Both the position numbers and the translations under genes were made by a program. A stretch of 64,000 bases of DNA from Dichotomocladium elegans (Eukaryota; Mucoromycota; Mucoromycetes; Mucorales; Lichtheimiaceae), in contig JAIXMN010000004.1 in assembly GCA_025716815.1 (NCBI GenBank), positions 1 through 64,000 on the forward strand, read 5' to 3'. Positions 10,723 through 20,501 of this stretch are shown in pieces. Every line of letters begins with the position of its first letter. Positions within the stretch are counted from its first letter, which is position 1. The notes under the pieces were generated by a model. That model ran no database searches, had not been told where the DNA came from, and saw only the letters and a program-made list of their open reading frames with translations.

Positions 10723-13700
10723 CTATTTCAACATTCTGTCATCATCGCTTCTGTTGCATGCTATCACATTCAATCCGCCTTTAGGCATTGGTAGCGCCTG
10801 GTGGGGGCCACGAGAATACTCGAATGAAGACGAGAAAAGAGACTCCCACGGATCATCTCGACCATTCCGTTTCATTACACCAACACGAAACGGGTCCACT
10901 TCAGGCCACTGGAATGGTGCATCTTCCTTAATCTTGACAAGGATAAAGTGACTCCCTATGAGTTGCAACACGATCGGGTGTGTACTCTTCGCCTTAGCAG
11001 GGTGTGTTTGGAAAGGGAGGAAGAGGTAAGTGTTACTGCCATAAACAGCAATTGGTCGCCCAAATGTGTCCGCCGCAATCTGTGAACATTCTGGGGAAAT
11101 GAACCATTCCCCTGATGCCTCACTCAGCACCTTTTCGATGCGGGCTTCGGGTACCCTACATAATCCTTATCTTGCATAGCAATAAACTGCTCGCGCATCT
11201 CCTTCTTCACGTATTCGTATTCATCTTCTGCGCCATACACAGCAAATGCAATTGCACGAAAACCACAATTGCCATCACCAAGAGGATTAAAAACTGAGTC
11301 AACAGTATGGCGTGGAATAATATCTGTGACAAGGTGAAGGTCCGACATTATGGGCGTTTGTGGGATGGTGCTATTAGTGCCGAAACGTTCGACATGAGTG
11401 AGGATATTTGAAAGTTGGTGGTTGGTATCACCGTTCCTATACATTTAATACATCAGTAAGGTAAGCTAGATTAATGTACTAGGCATACCAGATACTCAAA
11501 GCTTCGTGTCCTGCGATTGTTTTCGCCTTTTTGTTGCATTTTTGTTCATGGATTTCAAGAGCGATGGGTGTTCGTTTCTTGCTGCTTCTAAAATGGTTGG
11601 TGCTAGGTTTTGGCTGTTGCAAATTTTCAAGGTCGATCGGTTGATCATCGACAAGTGTTCTCAGTTTGCTGAGAAAAGTGACTTTTTCTTGTTGGTTTGA
11701 GTATGTGTGGCGTAAAGAAACAAGCCGACTAAGTTCTGCATCAATCTGCTCATCAACTGTGGGCACCATAAATGGACGAGATATAGCAATTATGCTAGGG
11801 TCCGTTATCTGTGTTTCCTGGCCTAGATAATAGATCATTGTTAGTAACAAAGTTGGTTATTATCAGAAACTGTGATTATCGCCACCTCCAACCCATATTT
11901 CTGTGAACTGCCTACCTGATAGAGGTGCAGTCTCTTCTGGGAAAAGATGCCAGCGGCGTGGAACCATTGCCAAAGGAATAACGCCTTCTGCAGGAAGTTG
12001 ATGGCAGCAAGGGAGCCCATATACCGCTTTTAATGCACAACGGCAGAAATTTGTCTGAAGGACGTGAAGGTGGACGAGCTCTCCTCTAATGGCATTGAAT
12101 GCAAAAAGGGAGATCTTATGGCAGAGAGCCTCGAGACGTTTCTGCTGTGCCTCAGGTATATGAGCGTTGGTATCAAAAGTCTCTTTGTCAACCTGCTGTT
12201 TCCATGAAGCTTCCTAATGTGCCAATATTATAAAAGATGGTACATGTAGGCTCGATATAATATATGTACCTTCATTCGATAGAATTTGTCAATTGCTTTA
12301 TATGCCGTAAACAGACTACTTGAAGCCCTGATATTCTGCTTCATGTTGGAATGTGCTCCTTCTGTGCGGTTTGTTGTCGTGTTTCCAAGATGCTGCACTC
12401 CTGCGACATATCTTCCGACCCACTTTTCTTTCACCTGAAGCTTTCTGGTAAAACGAACACCCAATTGAAGATGATAGGGAAAATTAGCGAAACCAATGTG
12501 AATTAGTAGTTATAGGATAGATATTACCTTTCAAGATAGTCAATAACAGCTTTGGGGTTCTTGGATTTCTTGGCAGCGTCATAATACATCTCCAGAGCCT
12601 TCTTTTCGAACGCACTATCAGGAATGACAGTCATTCCTGATAGCTGGTCGTTCAGTGTGTCCGTTGCCAGAAAGTTAAATGCCTTTTCGAGTGCTTCATA
12701 ATCGGCTTTGACCTCGAAATACTTCTGGAGGTTTGTCCGAAAGTTACGGCGCAAATGGACTCTGCAGAGGATCTTTTTGGCCGCAGGGAAAACTTCATCA
12801 AGCGCGTTGATCAAAGCCATCTCACTGTCAGTGACGAACGCCTTTGGAGACGCTGACTGATTTGCCGGCCAGACAACTTCTCTCAATGCCGAAACAAACC
12901 AGAGGTACATGCTGTTGGTTTCTTCCGAGAGCCAGCCACCAGCAACACCAAATGTCTTCAGTTTGGGGAACCCTATATTCCCAGTTCCAATGACATTGAT
13001 GAATGGCAAACGTTGTCTATTGGTTTGATACGTTGAATCTAGCGAAATGATTTCTGGAAAAGCCCGTGCCAGTTGGATGGCCGAGCTATGCGCAAAAAAC
13101 AAGGACTGGAGATACGATTTGCCGTCTTCCTGTTTTGTTGAAAAACGGACGTCATAGCCATCATTCTCCAGAGCGCGAATAAGCTTGAACATAAGATCGC
13201 CTGGATCGTTGCTGAACCGTTTCTGGCGAAGGTTGGCAATGTCCTTTGCCTTCACTAGCGATCCTTGCTCTGTCAAGAGGGTTGCGATTGCACCATCCTT
13301 GAATCCAGATTCAACCATCTGGATAACAAGGTGCTCAGTCTTGTTGTCAAATCGACGGTGGATTGGGTAGGTCGTGACGTCTAAGGCAGGCAGATGGTTG
13401 TGTCTATTAGTGATAGACACAACCCTCCACTCAAGGCTGTCCTTGCGCAATGGTCATAACATAAGCTGAAAAGGACACCCATTACGCTGGGAGTGCTTTT
13501 TATTATGCTTCTTTACTTCAGTGGATGAAACGGAATTGCCTTGGCTGTCCACTATTATTGCTGTTGGACCAGGCACCGCTTCAGGAAGCTCATCTTGATT
13601 CCTGGGTACCCCGTGATGCTTGCATGAGATACGCCAATACTTCTTGCTACCTTTGTAACTGCTCTTGCAAGTGTAAAGAGCGTAGCCTTGCTTTTTCGCC

Positions 13701-13792
13701 CATGCTTGGCAGGCCGCATAAGCAGCTTCATGGCCAGTCCAGGTACGATCCAGATCCGTGGGAATGCTACCTGAGTTTTTCACATCTGACAT
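10723..13792 (-). CDS. MULE 2 transposase fused to OTU cysteine-protease-like domain
   Basis: Five exons can be read: 13792-12528, 12444-12270, 12213-11916, 11822-11489, 11436-10723, with GT-AG introns of 83, 56, 93 and 52 nt. Exon 1 has an N-terminal FAR1-like region and the MULE domain: FPEIISLDSTYQT (first Asp), FVTDSEMALINAL (second Asp), CRVHLRRNF. TNRTEGAHSNMK follows in exon 2 and a SWIM-like C-x-C...PCCHQLP finger in exon 3. Exon 5 is OTU-like: LGDGNCGFRAI carries the Asp-Gly-Asn-Cys active-site motif and GSHFILVKI the catalytic His. Defects: an in-frame TGA at 13454-13456 and a one-base frameshift near 11125. OTU enzymes cleave ubiquitin chains; a role in transposition is inference. 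Confidence 0.85.
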
Positions 13793-14285
13793 GATTGGAG
13801 ATTGAGTTGTAGTAATGAGAGTATGAGGGAAAAGCGTGTATTATTTTCTGGGCGCAGAACTTTATTTCTTTTCCGACAATCTGACAACGAGTATTGAAAT
13901 GTGAATTATGTTGCTTGGCGAGATGACGATATCCTCTTCATCTGCACATTATTGCCCTGAAATGAGTACGAAAGGCTTAAGAGAATAAAGCACAAACAAT
14001 ATATTGCATCATTACATAAAGAAAACTCTGTGTTTGTAGATCTCTTCCACAAAAGCCATTTCATTCAGTAAAGTTTAAATGACACATTCCCGATTGTGCA
14101 TAAAGCTCACTTCAGACTTCAGCACCAAGTTTTCCTTGTCTAGCTGAATCATACCCCAAATATGCTCAGCATCTGGCAGAAGGATCTACCTAATTTACCA
14201 TCATTGCTGAGATCTGTAAGGTGCAACACCTAATGCCATGAGATTAAACACAAGTCAATCTTCCTTGTGCGATTGTAATTAGGAT
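13793..14285. other. MULE 2 region upstream of transposase, no gene
   Basis: About 490 bp between the transposase start and the right inverted repeat, AT-rich, presumably the promoter region. No open frame of note. Confidence 0.5.
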
Positions 14286-14418
14286 AGAGTTTGAGTTGGG
14301 GTGGTGCGCGCCAGGCGAGGTTGCATGAGGGGTGGTGTAAGAGCGTGGTGTGGGGTGGGCCGCCGGCTGGGTTTGAAACAGGGGTGGTGTAAATGGGGTG
14401 GTGCAAATAGCAAAACCC
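14286..14418 (-). repeat. MULE 2 right terminal inverted repeat
   Basis: Inverted copy of 10448-10568 ending GCAAAACCC before the 8-bp TSD. Confidence 0.9.
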
Positions 14419-14439
14419 AAATAATCGACTGGACTGTAC

Positions 14440-14745
14440 TGTCGCAGCAAATAGTCGGAGGTCACAGACACACTTCTTGATGCGCAGCACTCCTTTTGCC
14501 GCAGCTATCATCATAACTAAATGCTGCGGTGCGCAGCCGCTTAGCGTAATAGACAATAATATAAATAGAGCACCATCATTATCATTAAACGAGAGAATAT
14601 CTTTTCTACTCTGGATACTGCCTGTGTGGCTATTTTACTTCGTGGTCCCCGCTCTGCCTAATATATTCTTAGTGGCGATCCTATCCTTTGTGGTTCTCTT
14701 CGTGGACGTCGTCAACCTTCCTTTGTGGTATCCAAAAAGACGACA
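14440..14745 (+). repeat. element D 5' LTR
   Basis: Starts TGTCGCAGCAAATAG and ends AAAAAGACGACA. Contains TATAAAT-like words and the promoter for gag-pol. Nearly identical to 25582-25887. Confidence 0.93.
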
Positions 14746-14747
14746 TT

Positions 14748-14759
14748 TGGTAGCTGATG
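14748..14759 (+). promoter_or_regulatory. primer-binding site candidate, element D
   Basis: TGGTAGCTGATG starts two bases after the LTR and overlaps the gag ATG. TGGTAGC complements the GCTACCA 3' end known for fungal initiator tRNA-Met, a common Ty3 primer. The same block follows LTR C. The match beyond 7 nt was not checked against a tRNA. Confidence 0.6.
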
Positions 14760-15818
14760 TCCAGTGATCCATCACAAGCAAATTATCAACAAACAGCATT
14801 TCAACACTACCGTTCCCGACGCAACGACATCTCTGATTCAGACGACGATCAGCCAAGCATGGCACAAAATCACTCCGAAGCAAGTATGATGATAGCAACG
14901 ATGAAGGCGATGATTGAGCAACTACAGGCGCAACAAGAGGAGCTCAAGCTACTCCACCAGCAAACATCTCCAAGTAAACACAAGATCAAGCCCGTTCAGC
15001 CGGATATTTTCCGTGGCGTTCGATCATCCTCAATGGTGGAGGCTTGGTTACACACGGTGGACAAGTATTGCGACTGTTTTCCCGATATGGAGGATGCTGA
15101 GCGAGTGACGTACGCCTCCACATTGCTGCGCGACGCCGCAGCCACTTGGTGGCGCCATCTAGAAACCGCCATCCACCCCGACGATGGTTCCAATAAAACA
15201 CCAAAAACTTGGCGGGACTTTCAAGCTGCATTCAGGTCTGAGTTCAAGCCGCGTAACTCGGCTCAGGTTGCGCGCAGTAAACTACGCATGCTATCACAAG
15301 AATCGGTACCATCCAAGACTATCCACGAGTATGTGACTAAGTTCAGGGACATCATGCTTGACTTACCATATATGGACGATGACGATGCTGTCCATGAGTT
15401 TATCACTGGCTTATCATATGAAGCGAGCATGCAAGTACTACTAAGGGAACCCAAAACCCTGACAGATGCATATAATGCAGCGGAGCACTTTGAAGCGGTA
15501 CAAGAGTATGCGATGGGCCTACGCGATTCGGTGCATGCAGTGCCAAGCAAGCCACAGCCGTTTCAAGCAGCACAGCCGCAGCATGGTCCCACACCCATGG
15601 ATATTGACGCCATCCAAGACCGACAGCCTTTTTCTCGCCCTCATCCGTCCGTTGGTTTTGGTGGTCCGCGTCGTGGTGGTTTCCGTTCTCGTCTCTGCTA
15701 CAACTGTGGTGGACGTAATCATATCGCACGACAGTGCCCATCACCCCCGGAAGGAGAGGCTCGTGGTGCTCGCCAGTCGCAGGCCAGCGCTTTAAAAGAC
15801 CAAGCGCGTCGGGAGTAG
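14757..15818 (+). CDS. element D Gag
   Basis: Structural capsid protein of 353 residues. A helical, Gln-rich N-terminus (IEQLQAQQEELKLLHQQ) leads into a Ty3-type capsid (VEAWLHTVDKY, ATWWRHLE, FKPRNSAQVARSKL, YVTKFRDIMLDL), an MDID linker, an Arg/Gly-rich stretch and the zinc knuckle CYNCGGRNHIARQC (C-x2-C-x4-H-x4-C) near residues 318-331. The ATG at 14757 is the first after the LTR. It ends at a TAG placed inside the predicted frameshift hairpin. Intact. Confidence 0.93.
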   Translation: MSSDPSQANYQQTAFQHYRSRRNDISDSDDDQPSMAQNHSEASMMIATMKAMIEQLQAQQEELKLLHQQTSPSKHKIKPVQPDIFRGVRSSSMVEAWLHTVDKYCDCFPDMEDAERVTYASTLLRDAAATWWRHLETAIHPDDGSNKTPKTWRDFQAAFRSEFKPRNSAQVARSKLRMLSQESVPSKTIHEYVTKFRDIMLDLPYMDDDDAVHEFITGLSYEASMQVLLREPKTLTDAYNAAEHFEAVQEYAMGLRDSVHAVPSKPQPFQAAQPQHGPTPMDIDAIQDRQPFSRPHPSVGFGGPRRGGFRSRLCYNCGGRNHIARQCPSPPEGEARGARQSQASALKDQARRE

Positions 15819-15836
15819 AGAGAGTCCCCTCGCGCC
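15791..15836 (+). promoter_or_regulatory. -1 ribosomal frameshift signal, element D gag/pol
   Basis: TTTAAAA (15791-15797) sits in gag phase GCT TTA AAA, a canonical X XXY YYZ site. After the 6-nt spacer GACCAA comes a predicted hairpin: GCGCG-TC-GGGA / 10-nt loop holding the gag stop / TCCC-CT-CGCGC. The -1 frame opens directly into pre-protease sequence. Conserved in element C with the pair change GGGA:TCCC to AGGA:TCCT. Confidence 0.85.
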
Positions 15837-15924
15837 AACCTATATCTCTCAACGTGGTGAACGGTCATCACAAACCAGCCATGACCGACCACCCCATCAG
15901 CAATCCGTCGAACCCACCTGTCGC
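15798..15924 (+). CDS. element D pol, N-terminal stub before solo LTR
   Basis: -1 frame continuation after the slippery site, reading SGVERVPSRQPISLN to NPPVAVA, then broken by solo LTR-A. The next residues (QLIDFTEEPLS) resume at 16326 in the same frame once the LTR and one GTCGC copy are removed. Confidence 0.85.
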
Positions 15925-16320
15925 TGTCGCATAGGTGATTACGGATTGAAGGATCCATGACGCCGCGTTATAACCAGATCCATTTCCACAGTCTTTTTCC
16001 CTCTATTTTTCTCCCACTGGGTTTTTATGAGGTTTTACCGACGTGAGGATGGTCTGAAAGGAACAAGGACATATAACGTATGATAGAGGTCACCGATACA
16101 CACACAAGCACCTTATCTGTAATAGTGCTACCATCTCCGAGTACCCGTGCAAGACGGAGTAGCTAGTTGACCTAATTAGGACCTCTGCCATAAATCATAT
16201 AAATAGTAGATAAATGTGTAGCGATGGAGGATCTTAATTCCGATTTCATTCGAATAAAAGACATCCACGAGTCTCATCGTATTCTAACTGTCCACCATAA
16301 AAAACAACGAAAACACCACA
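15925..16320 (-). repeat. solo LTR of family A (copy 2), TSD GTCGC
   Basis: 396 bp, starts TGTCGCATAGGTGATTACGG and ends AAAACACCACA; GTCGC at 15920-15924 and 16321-16325. It separates the frameshift site from protease in element D, so D cannot make Pol from its own RNA. Confidence 0.95.
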
Positions 16321-16325
16321 GTCGC

Positions 16326-18243
16326 GCAGTTAATCGATTTTACCGAAGAACCACTGTCCGATGAGGCGCTCCACGACAACGAGGCGCAGTTCGAAGCTGA
16401 TATATCGTACATTGAGTCTTTAAACGCAATAAACACTGATTTGCCCTTGTATTCGATGGTCTGTAATGGGAGGGTGGTGACGGTGCTTTTGGACAGTGGC
16501 GCCAGTTGTTCATACGTCTCACCTCATCTGGCTGCTGGTTGCCCTGTCCGCGATGTACCAATTCGTCACGCCGAGACGGCTGCTGGTCACATGTTCAAGA
16601 TTGATCGAGTCGTCACTTTGTCCTTATCTGCTGCTGGTTTTAGGCACGACGTCTCAGCTTATGTCCTACACACCAAGTTCGACTTGATTCTTGGGTTGGA
16701 TTGGATCAGGCGCATACGGCCATTGCCGGATTGGGATGCAGGTACTTGGACGTTCTCTGTGGATGGCGCCCGATATACACTACGACCGATCACATCACTT
16801 CCGGAACCCAACCTGTCCTATCTCCTCTCATCACGCCAGGTGGAACGGTTGCAAGAACGAGGGCAGGTTGAGGAGTTGTTCCTCTGCTACGTCCGTAATG
16901 ATCCGCCTGAGTCAGAGTTCCCCGACCAAGACGACCTCCAATCCTTAATCAAGGCCTATCCGCAGGTTTTCCAAGACAAACTGCCGGGGTTGCCACCAGT
17001 CCGGGATGTCAGCCATGTGATTGATACTGGCGATGCCTCCCCGATTAATCGTGCGCCTTACAAGATGAGCCCGTTAGAGTTGGATGAGTTGCGCAAGCAG
17101 CTTAAGGAGCTGCTCGACCTACGACTGATTCGCCCAAGCGCGTCTCCGTGGGGTGCACCGGTGTTGTTCGTTCGGAAGAAAGACGGATCCATGCGTATAT
17201 GTGTCGACTACCGGGCCATCAATCAGGTGACGAAACGTAATTCCCATCTACTGCCCCGGATCGATGAGTGTCTCGAGCAGCTTGGTGGTGCTAAGTATTT
17301 TTCCAGCATTGACTTGAAGAGCGGTTACCATCAGGTACGCATTCGCGAGGAGGATGTGCCCAAGACTGCATTCAACACACGATATGGGTCGTATGAGTTC
17401 TTAGTGCTACCGTTTGGCCTGACCAATGCCCCACCTACCTTTCAACAGCTCATGAACTCGGTGCTTGGCGACTGCTTGGACAAGTTCGCATTAGTATACT
17501 TGGACGACATTCTTATTTTCAGCAAGACCAAAGAGGAGCATATGCAGCATGTCCGGCATGTTCTCGATCGCTTGAATGACGCTCAACTGGTGGCCAACCT
17601 CAAGAAGTGTGAGTTTTTCAAGACCGAGTTGGAGTTTGTCGGTTACCTTGTTTCTAGTGCTGGTTTTCTCCCGTCGCCGTCCAAGGTAAAAGCAATCCAA
17701 GATTGGCCACAACCAACGAATGTCCAAGAAGTGCGACAGTTTGTGGGGTTGGCCTCCCATTATCGCCGCTTTATTCGTAACTTCTCGACGATCGCTGCTC
17801 CTTTGACCGATTTGACACGTGGTGTAGGTACCAAGAAAAGAGCTATCGACTGGACAAACGAATGTCAAGCCGCTTTTCAAACCATCAAGGAGCTTATGAC
17901 ATCAGCACCAGTCTTGCTGCCACCCGACCCTGAATTGCCGTATGTGATCGAGACTGATGCATCCGATTTTGGTATTGGCGCGGTATTGCTGCAGGAGGGG
18001 AAAGATGGCCAGATGCACCCTATCGCCTTTGAATCGAAGAAGTTATCGTCGGCCGAGCGGAACTACCCAGCCCAAGAGAGGGAGTTACTTGGGATCTTGC
18101 ATGCCTTACGTTGTTGGCGTTGTTTTGTGGAAGGTCGGCGTTATGTGGTGCGTACGGACCACCATCCTCTCCAGTACTTTCACAGTCGCACAAAACCACC
18201 ACCCCCTCGTCTGATTCGCTGGATCGCGGAGCTGGAGCTATAT
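16326..18243 (+). CDS. element D pol: protease, reverse transcriptase, RNase H
   Basis: Continuous frame. Protease has LLDSGASCSYV and an LILGLDWI flap. RT has the VRKKDGSMRICVDYR block, LPFGLTNAP and catalytic YLDDILIF. RNase H has IETDASDFGIGAVL and continues to IRWIAELEL, where CACTA is inserted. Residues resume at YDPEIHYKCG (24117). Together these copy RNA to cDNA and remove the RNA strand. No stop occurs before the insertion; the apparent stop at 18304 belongs to the CACTA end. Confidence 0.93.
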
Positions 18244-18310
18244 CACTGCGCCCAGAGTGAGGAATACCCCACCCAAAAAGTGGGTTATTCTTGGGTGGAT
18301 TCTTGAGAAT
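18244..18310 (+). repeat. CACTA left terminal region
   Basis: CACTGCGCCCAGAGTGAGGAAT matches the inverse of the right end. Behind it are several GTGGATTC / GGGTTATTC words, in both orientations, that may be transposase-binding subterminal repeats. Confidence 0.8.
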
Positions 18311-19370
18311 ACATCAGAGAATAACACTGTGTTATTCTTCAGCCTGAAAATGAGTTCCGTAAGAATCCACTGGTGGATTCCTCAAAACTAGTCCATAAAC
18401 GGACAGGCCGGTTTTCCCATTGAACATGACCCCCCAAGTTTTATTCTGTCCATATATGGTTGTTTTGGTTATTTATAAAATCTGTGCCATATTCCCAACC
18501 TTCCATGATGGGATTATAGTTCAAAAAAGCTATCCGTTTTTTCTTTTACGATGGTATCACAATGGAACTGAATGGAAGGGTTTTTTTTTCAATAAAGGAG
18601 TAGACGTAGTTTCGTTTTGGATCATAGGATTATGGGATAGTATTTTGTATTTTTTATTATTTTGACTGGCAAAAGCAATAGCGACATTTTACATGGAGCA
18701 TGGCATTGAAGTAAGAAGATAATGTGGAAAAGCTATTTAGGCCGCGCTCTACTATTACCACCACCGAGGGATTCTGATCATTACGAAATGGGGATATTGA
18801 ATGGCAGTAATGGAGATTGAACAAGTAAATGGAGCAAGTCGTTTTTATTCATTAGCCTACGAACCTCTGTAGCTTTGATTAATTTGAGTGAAGTATGAGC
18901 GAATGCAGAACTAACCTTTTACCGTAGAAGTGAAGGTGGTAATTCTATTCGAAAAGAAGAGATATCAATATAAAGAGAAGGCATACCGAAAATGTTCGCA
19001 AACATACCTCAAAGAACTATGAAAGCGATTCTGTCAAATCCAAAACTACCAGAAAGAAGATGAATGTCAAAAAGGCCTTCGTCACTAGCCCGATATCAAC
19101 AAATGAAATACTTTGCTTACTTGTACTGAAGAATAGACCATGATCGTGAGGGAGGTATTGAATTCGAAAGAGAAAGGAAACATCAGAATTGCGCCCGATT
19201 CCTATTTAATACCTGAGAAAACATTTACTAAAAATGGGAGCCGTGTCATCCCTGATACCCTGTCAAGAGTACAGCCTGCGTTTTCATCCTTGTTCCCATT
19301 TACAACGCGAGTATTCAAAGTAATAATAAAGAAAGATCCATAAACAAGATCAATACTTATCTTTCCATAG
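18311..19370. other. CACTA left interior, no gene seen
   Basis: About 1 kb. The first 100 bp carry subterminal repeats (GAATCCAC / GTGGATTC). An 81-residue frame at 18420-18665 is low-complexity hydrophobic and not conserved in any way I can see. The end holds the promoter of the accessory gene. Confidence 0.5.
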
Positions 19371-20421
19371 ATGTCCTTCCATAGCAGTGCCTCCAACGAC
19401 TCCACAGCTGAAGAACGCGAGCAACATGCTCGCAATCTGGAAATAGCGAACCTGCGTGCCACTATTCGTCGACTTGAAAATCGACTTGAAGATGAGTGTG
19501 TCAGCTTCCAAGCTGAAAAAATGGCGCTTCGGCAGCAGCTTGGCGGTCTTGCAGCTCTCGTTGCAGCAAACCAGCAACAATCTCTGGTGGCTGTTCCACC
19601 TGCGGGTCCCCCTGCAGACTTGGTGCAAAAGGCACTGGTATGTAACTTTACGAGTGTATTCGTAGCTTCTCCATTCCATAGTAACCTCTAGAGGAAACAT
19701 CCAGAGAAACATTAGCCGTTGCCATGACGCGTATGCTGCAGGCGACGGTTACAAGTATGGTGAAGACTTCCGGTCGCGCCATAACAATGGTGTGACCACG
19801 GCGATTGCTGCATTTTGCCGCAATTCCGTGGACGGCCAAGTACTGGACGAGAAGGTCTTGCGCGCCAAGATACACCAGTACTTCAAAGGCCAGAAGCGCG
19901 AGCACAAGCGTCGGCAGCGAGGGGAGGAAGGGATCGCCGAGGAGGGACGCCTGAAAGTCCAGAAAAAGCGCAGCAAGCGGGTGTGGAGCGTAAGTTCATA
20001 TTACGCTATCTTAAATTACGATGAATCACTTACATTGAATTAACAATAGAAACTTAGAGCTCGCAAGATTGCTCGCGCCCAAAATGCTGCTACTTTGGAG
20101 GCAGAGTTCTCCAATGGAGAGCGCCTCCTGCGCAAAGAATGCATGTCGCCGGAGATTTCCGACACAGAGTCGGGCGTCACTTACGTCCTAAAGCCTGGAT
20201 TCCGAAATGAGAACGTAAGACCTTTTTATAAGGATTCAACGCTGTACTAACCGTTATTCGCCTTGATGTAGGTGGCACAATATTTTGACACGTTAGATAG
20301 GCTGGCAGAGGCCAGCAAGAAGATCAAGGGGAAGAAAATGTTGAAGAGGGAGGTGGTCGTCGATGATGGTGCTGAATTGCCAAACGAAATTAGGAGCGAG
20401 CTGCCCGAATGGGCTCAATAA
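19371..20421 (+). CDS. CACTA accessory protein (coiled coil, basic), 4 exons
   Basis: Exon 1 19371-19637 encodes a coiled coil (ATIRRLENRLEDE...). Exon 2 runs from about 19692 to 19989, exon 3 20050-20214, exon 4 20272-20421; introns of 50-60 nt are GT-AG. Exon 2 seems to contain a one-base shift near 19785, because the coil frame (SRETLAVAMTRMLQ) and the downstream frame (NNGVTTAIAAFCRN ... RAKIHQYFKGQK) differ. The rest is very basic (KREHKRRQRG, VQKKRSKR) and ends PEWAQ. I do not recognise a family. Plant CACTA elements carry a second DNA-binding gene (TnpA), and position and charge would fit such a role; that is inference. An AATAAA overlaps the stop. Confidence 0.7.
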
Positions 20422-20501
20422 AATTCTTTTATTATTTTTTTTCGTGCGCTCTATTTCTTTTACCGCCATTTCTCTCTTGCTCTCTACATCTCTTATTGAC
20501 A

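Larger units (their letters stand above)
10448..14418 (-). mobile_element. MULE 2, complete, 8-bp TSD, OTU-domain transposase
   Basis: AAATAATC stands at 10440-10447 and 14419-14426. The ends are GGGTTTTGC / GCAAAACCC with inverted repeats of about 120 bp, unusually GC-rich and full of ACCACCCC motifs. One minus-strand gene with a MULE domain lies inside. 3,971 bp, inserted in the 5' LTR of element C. Confidence 0.93.

Noticed and set aside
18420..18665. Protein gene in the CACTA left interior
   Set aside because: Low-complexity hydrophobic translation, no family motif, no splice or promoter support.
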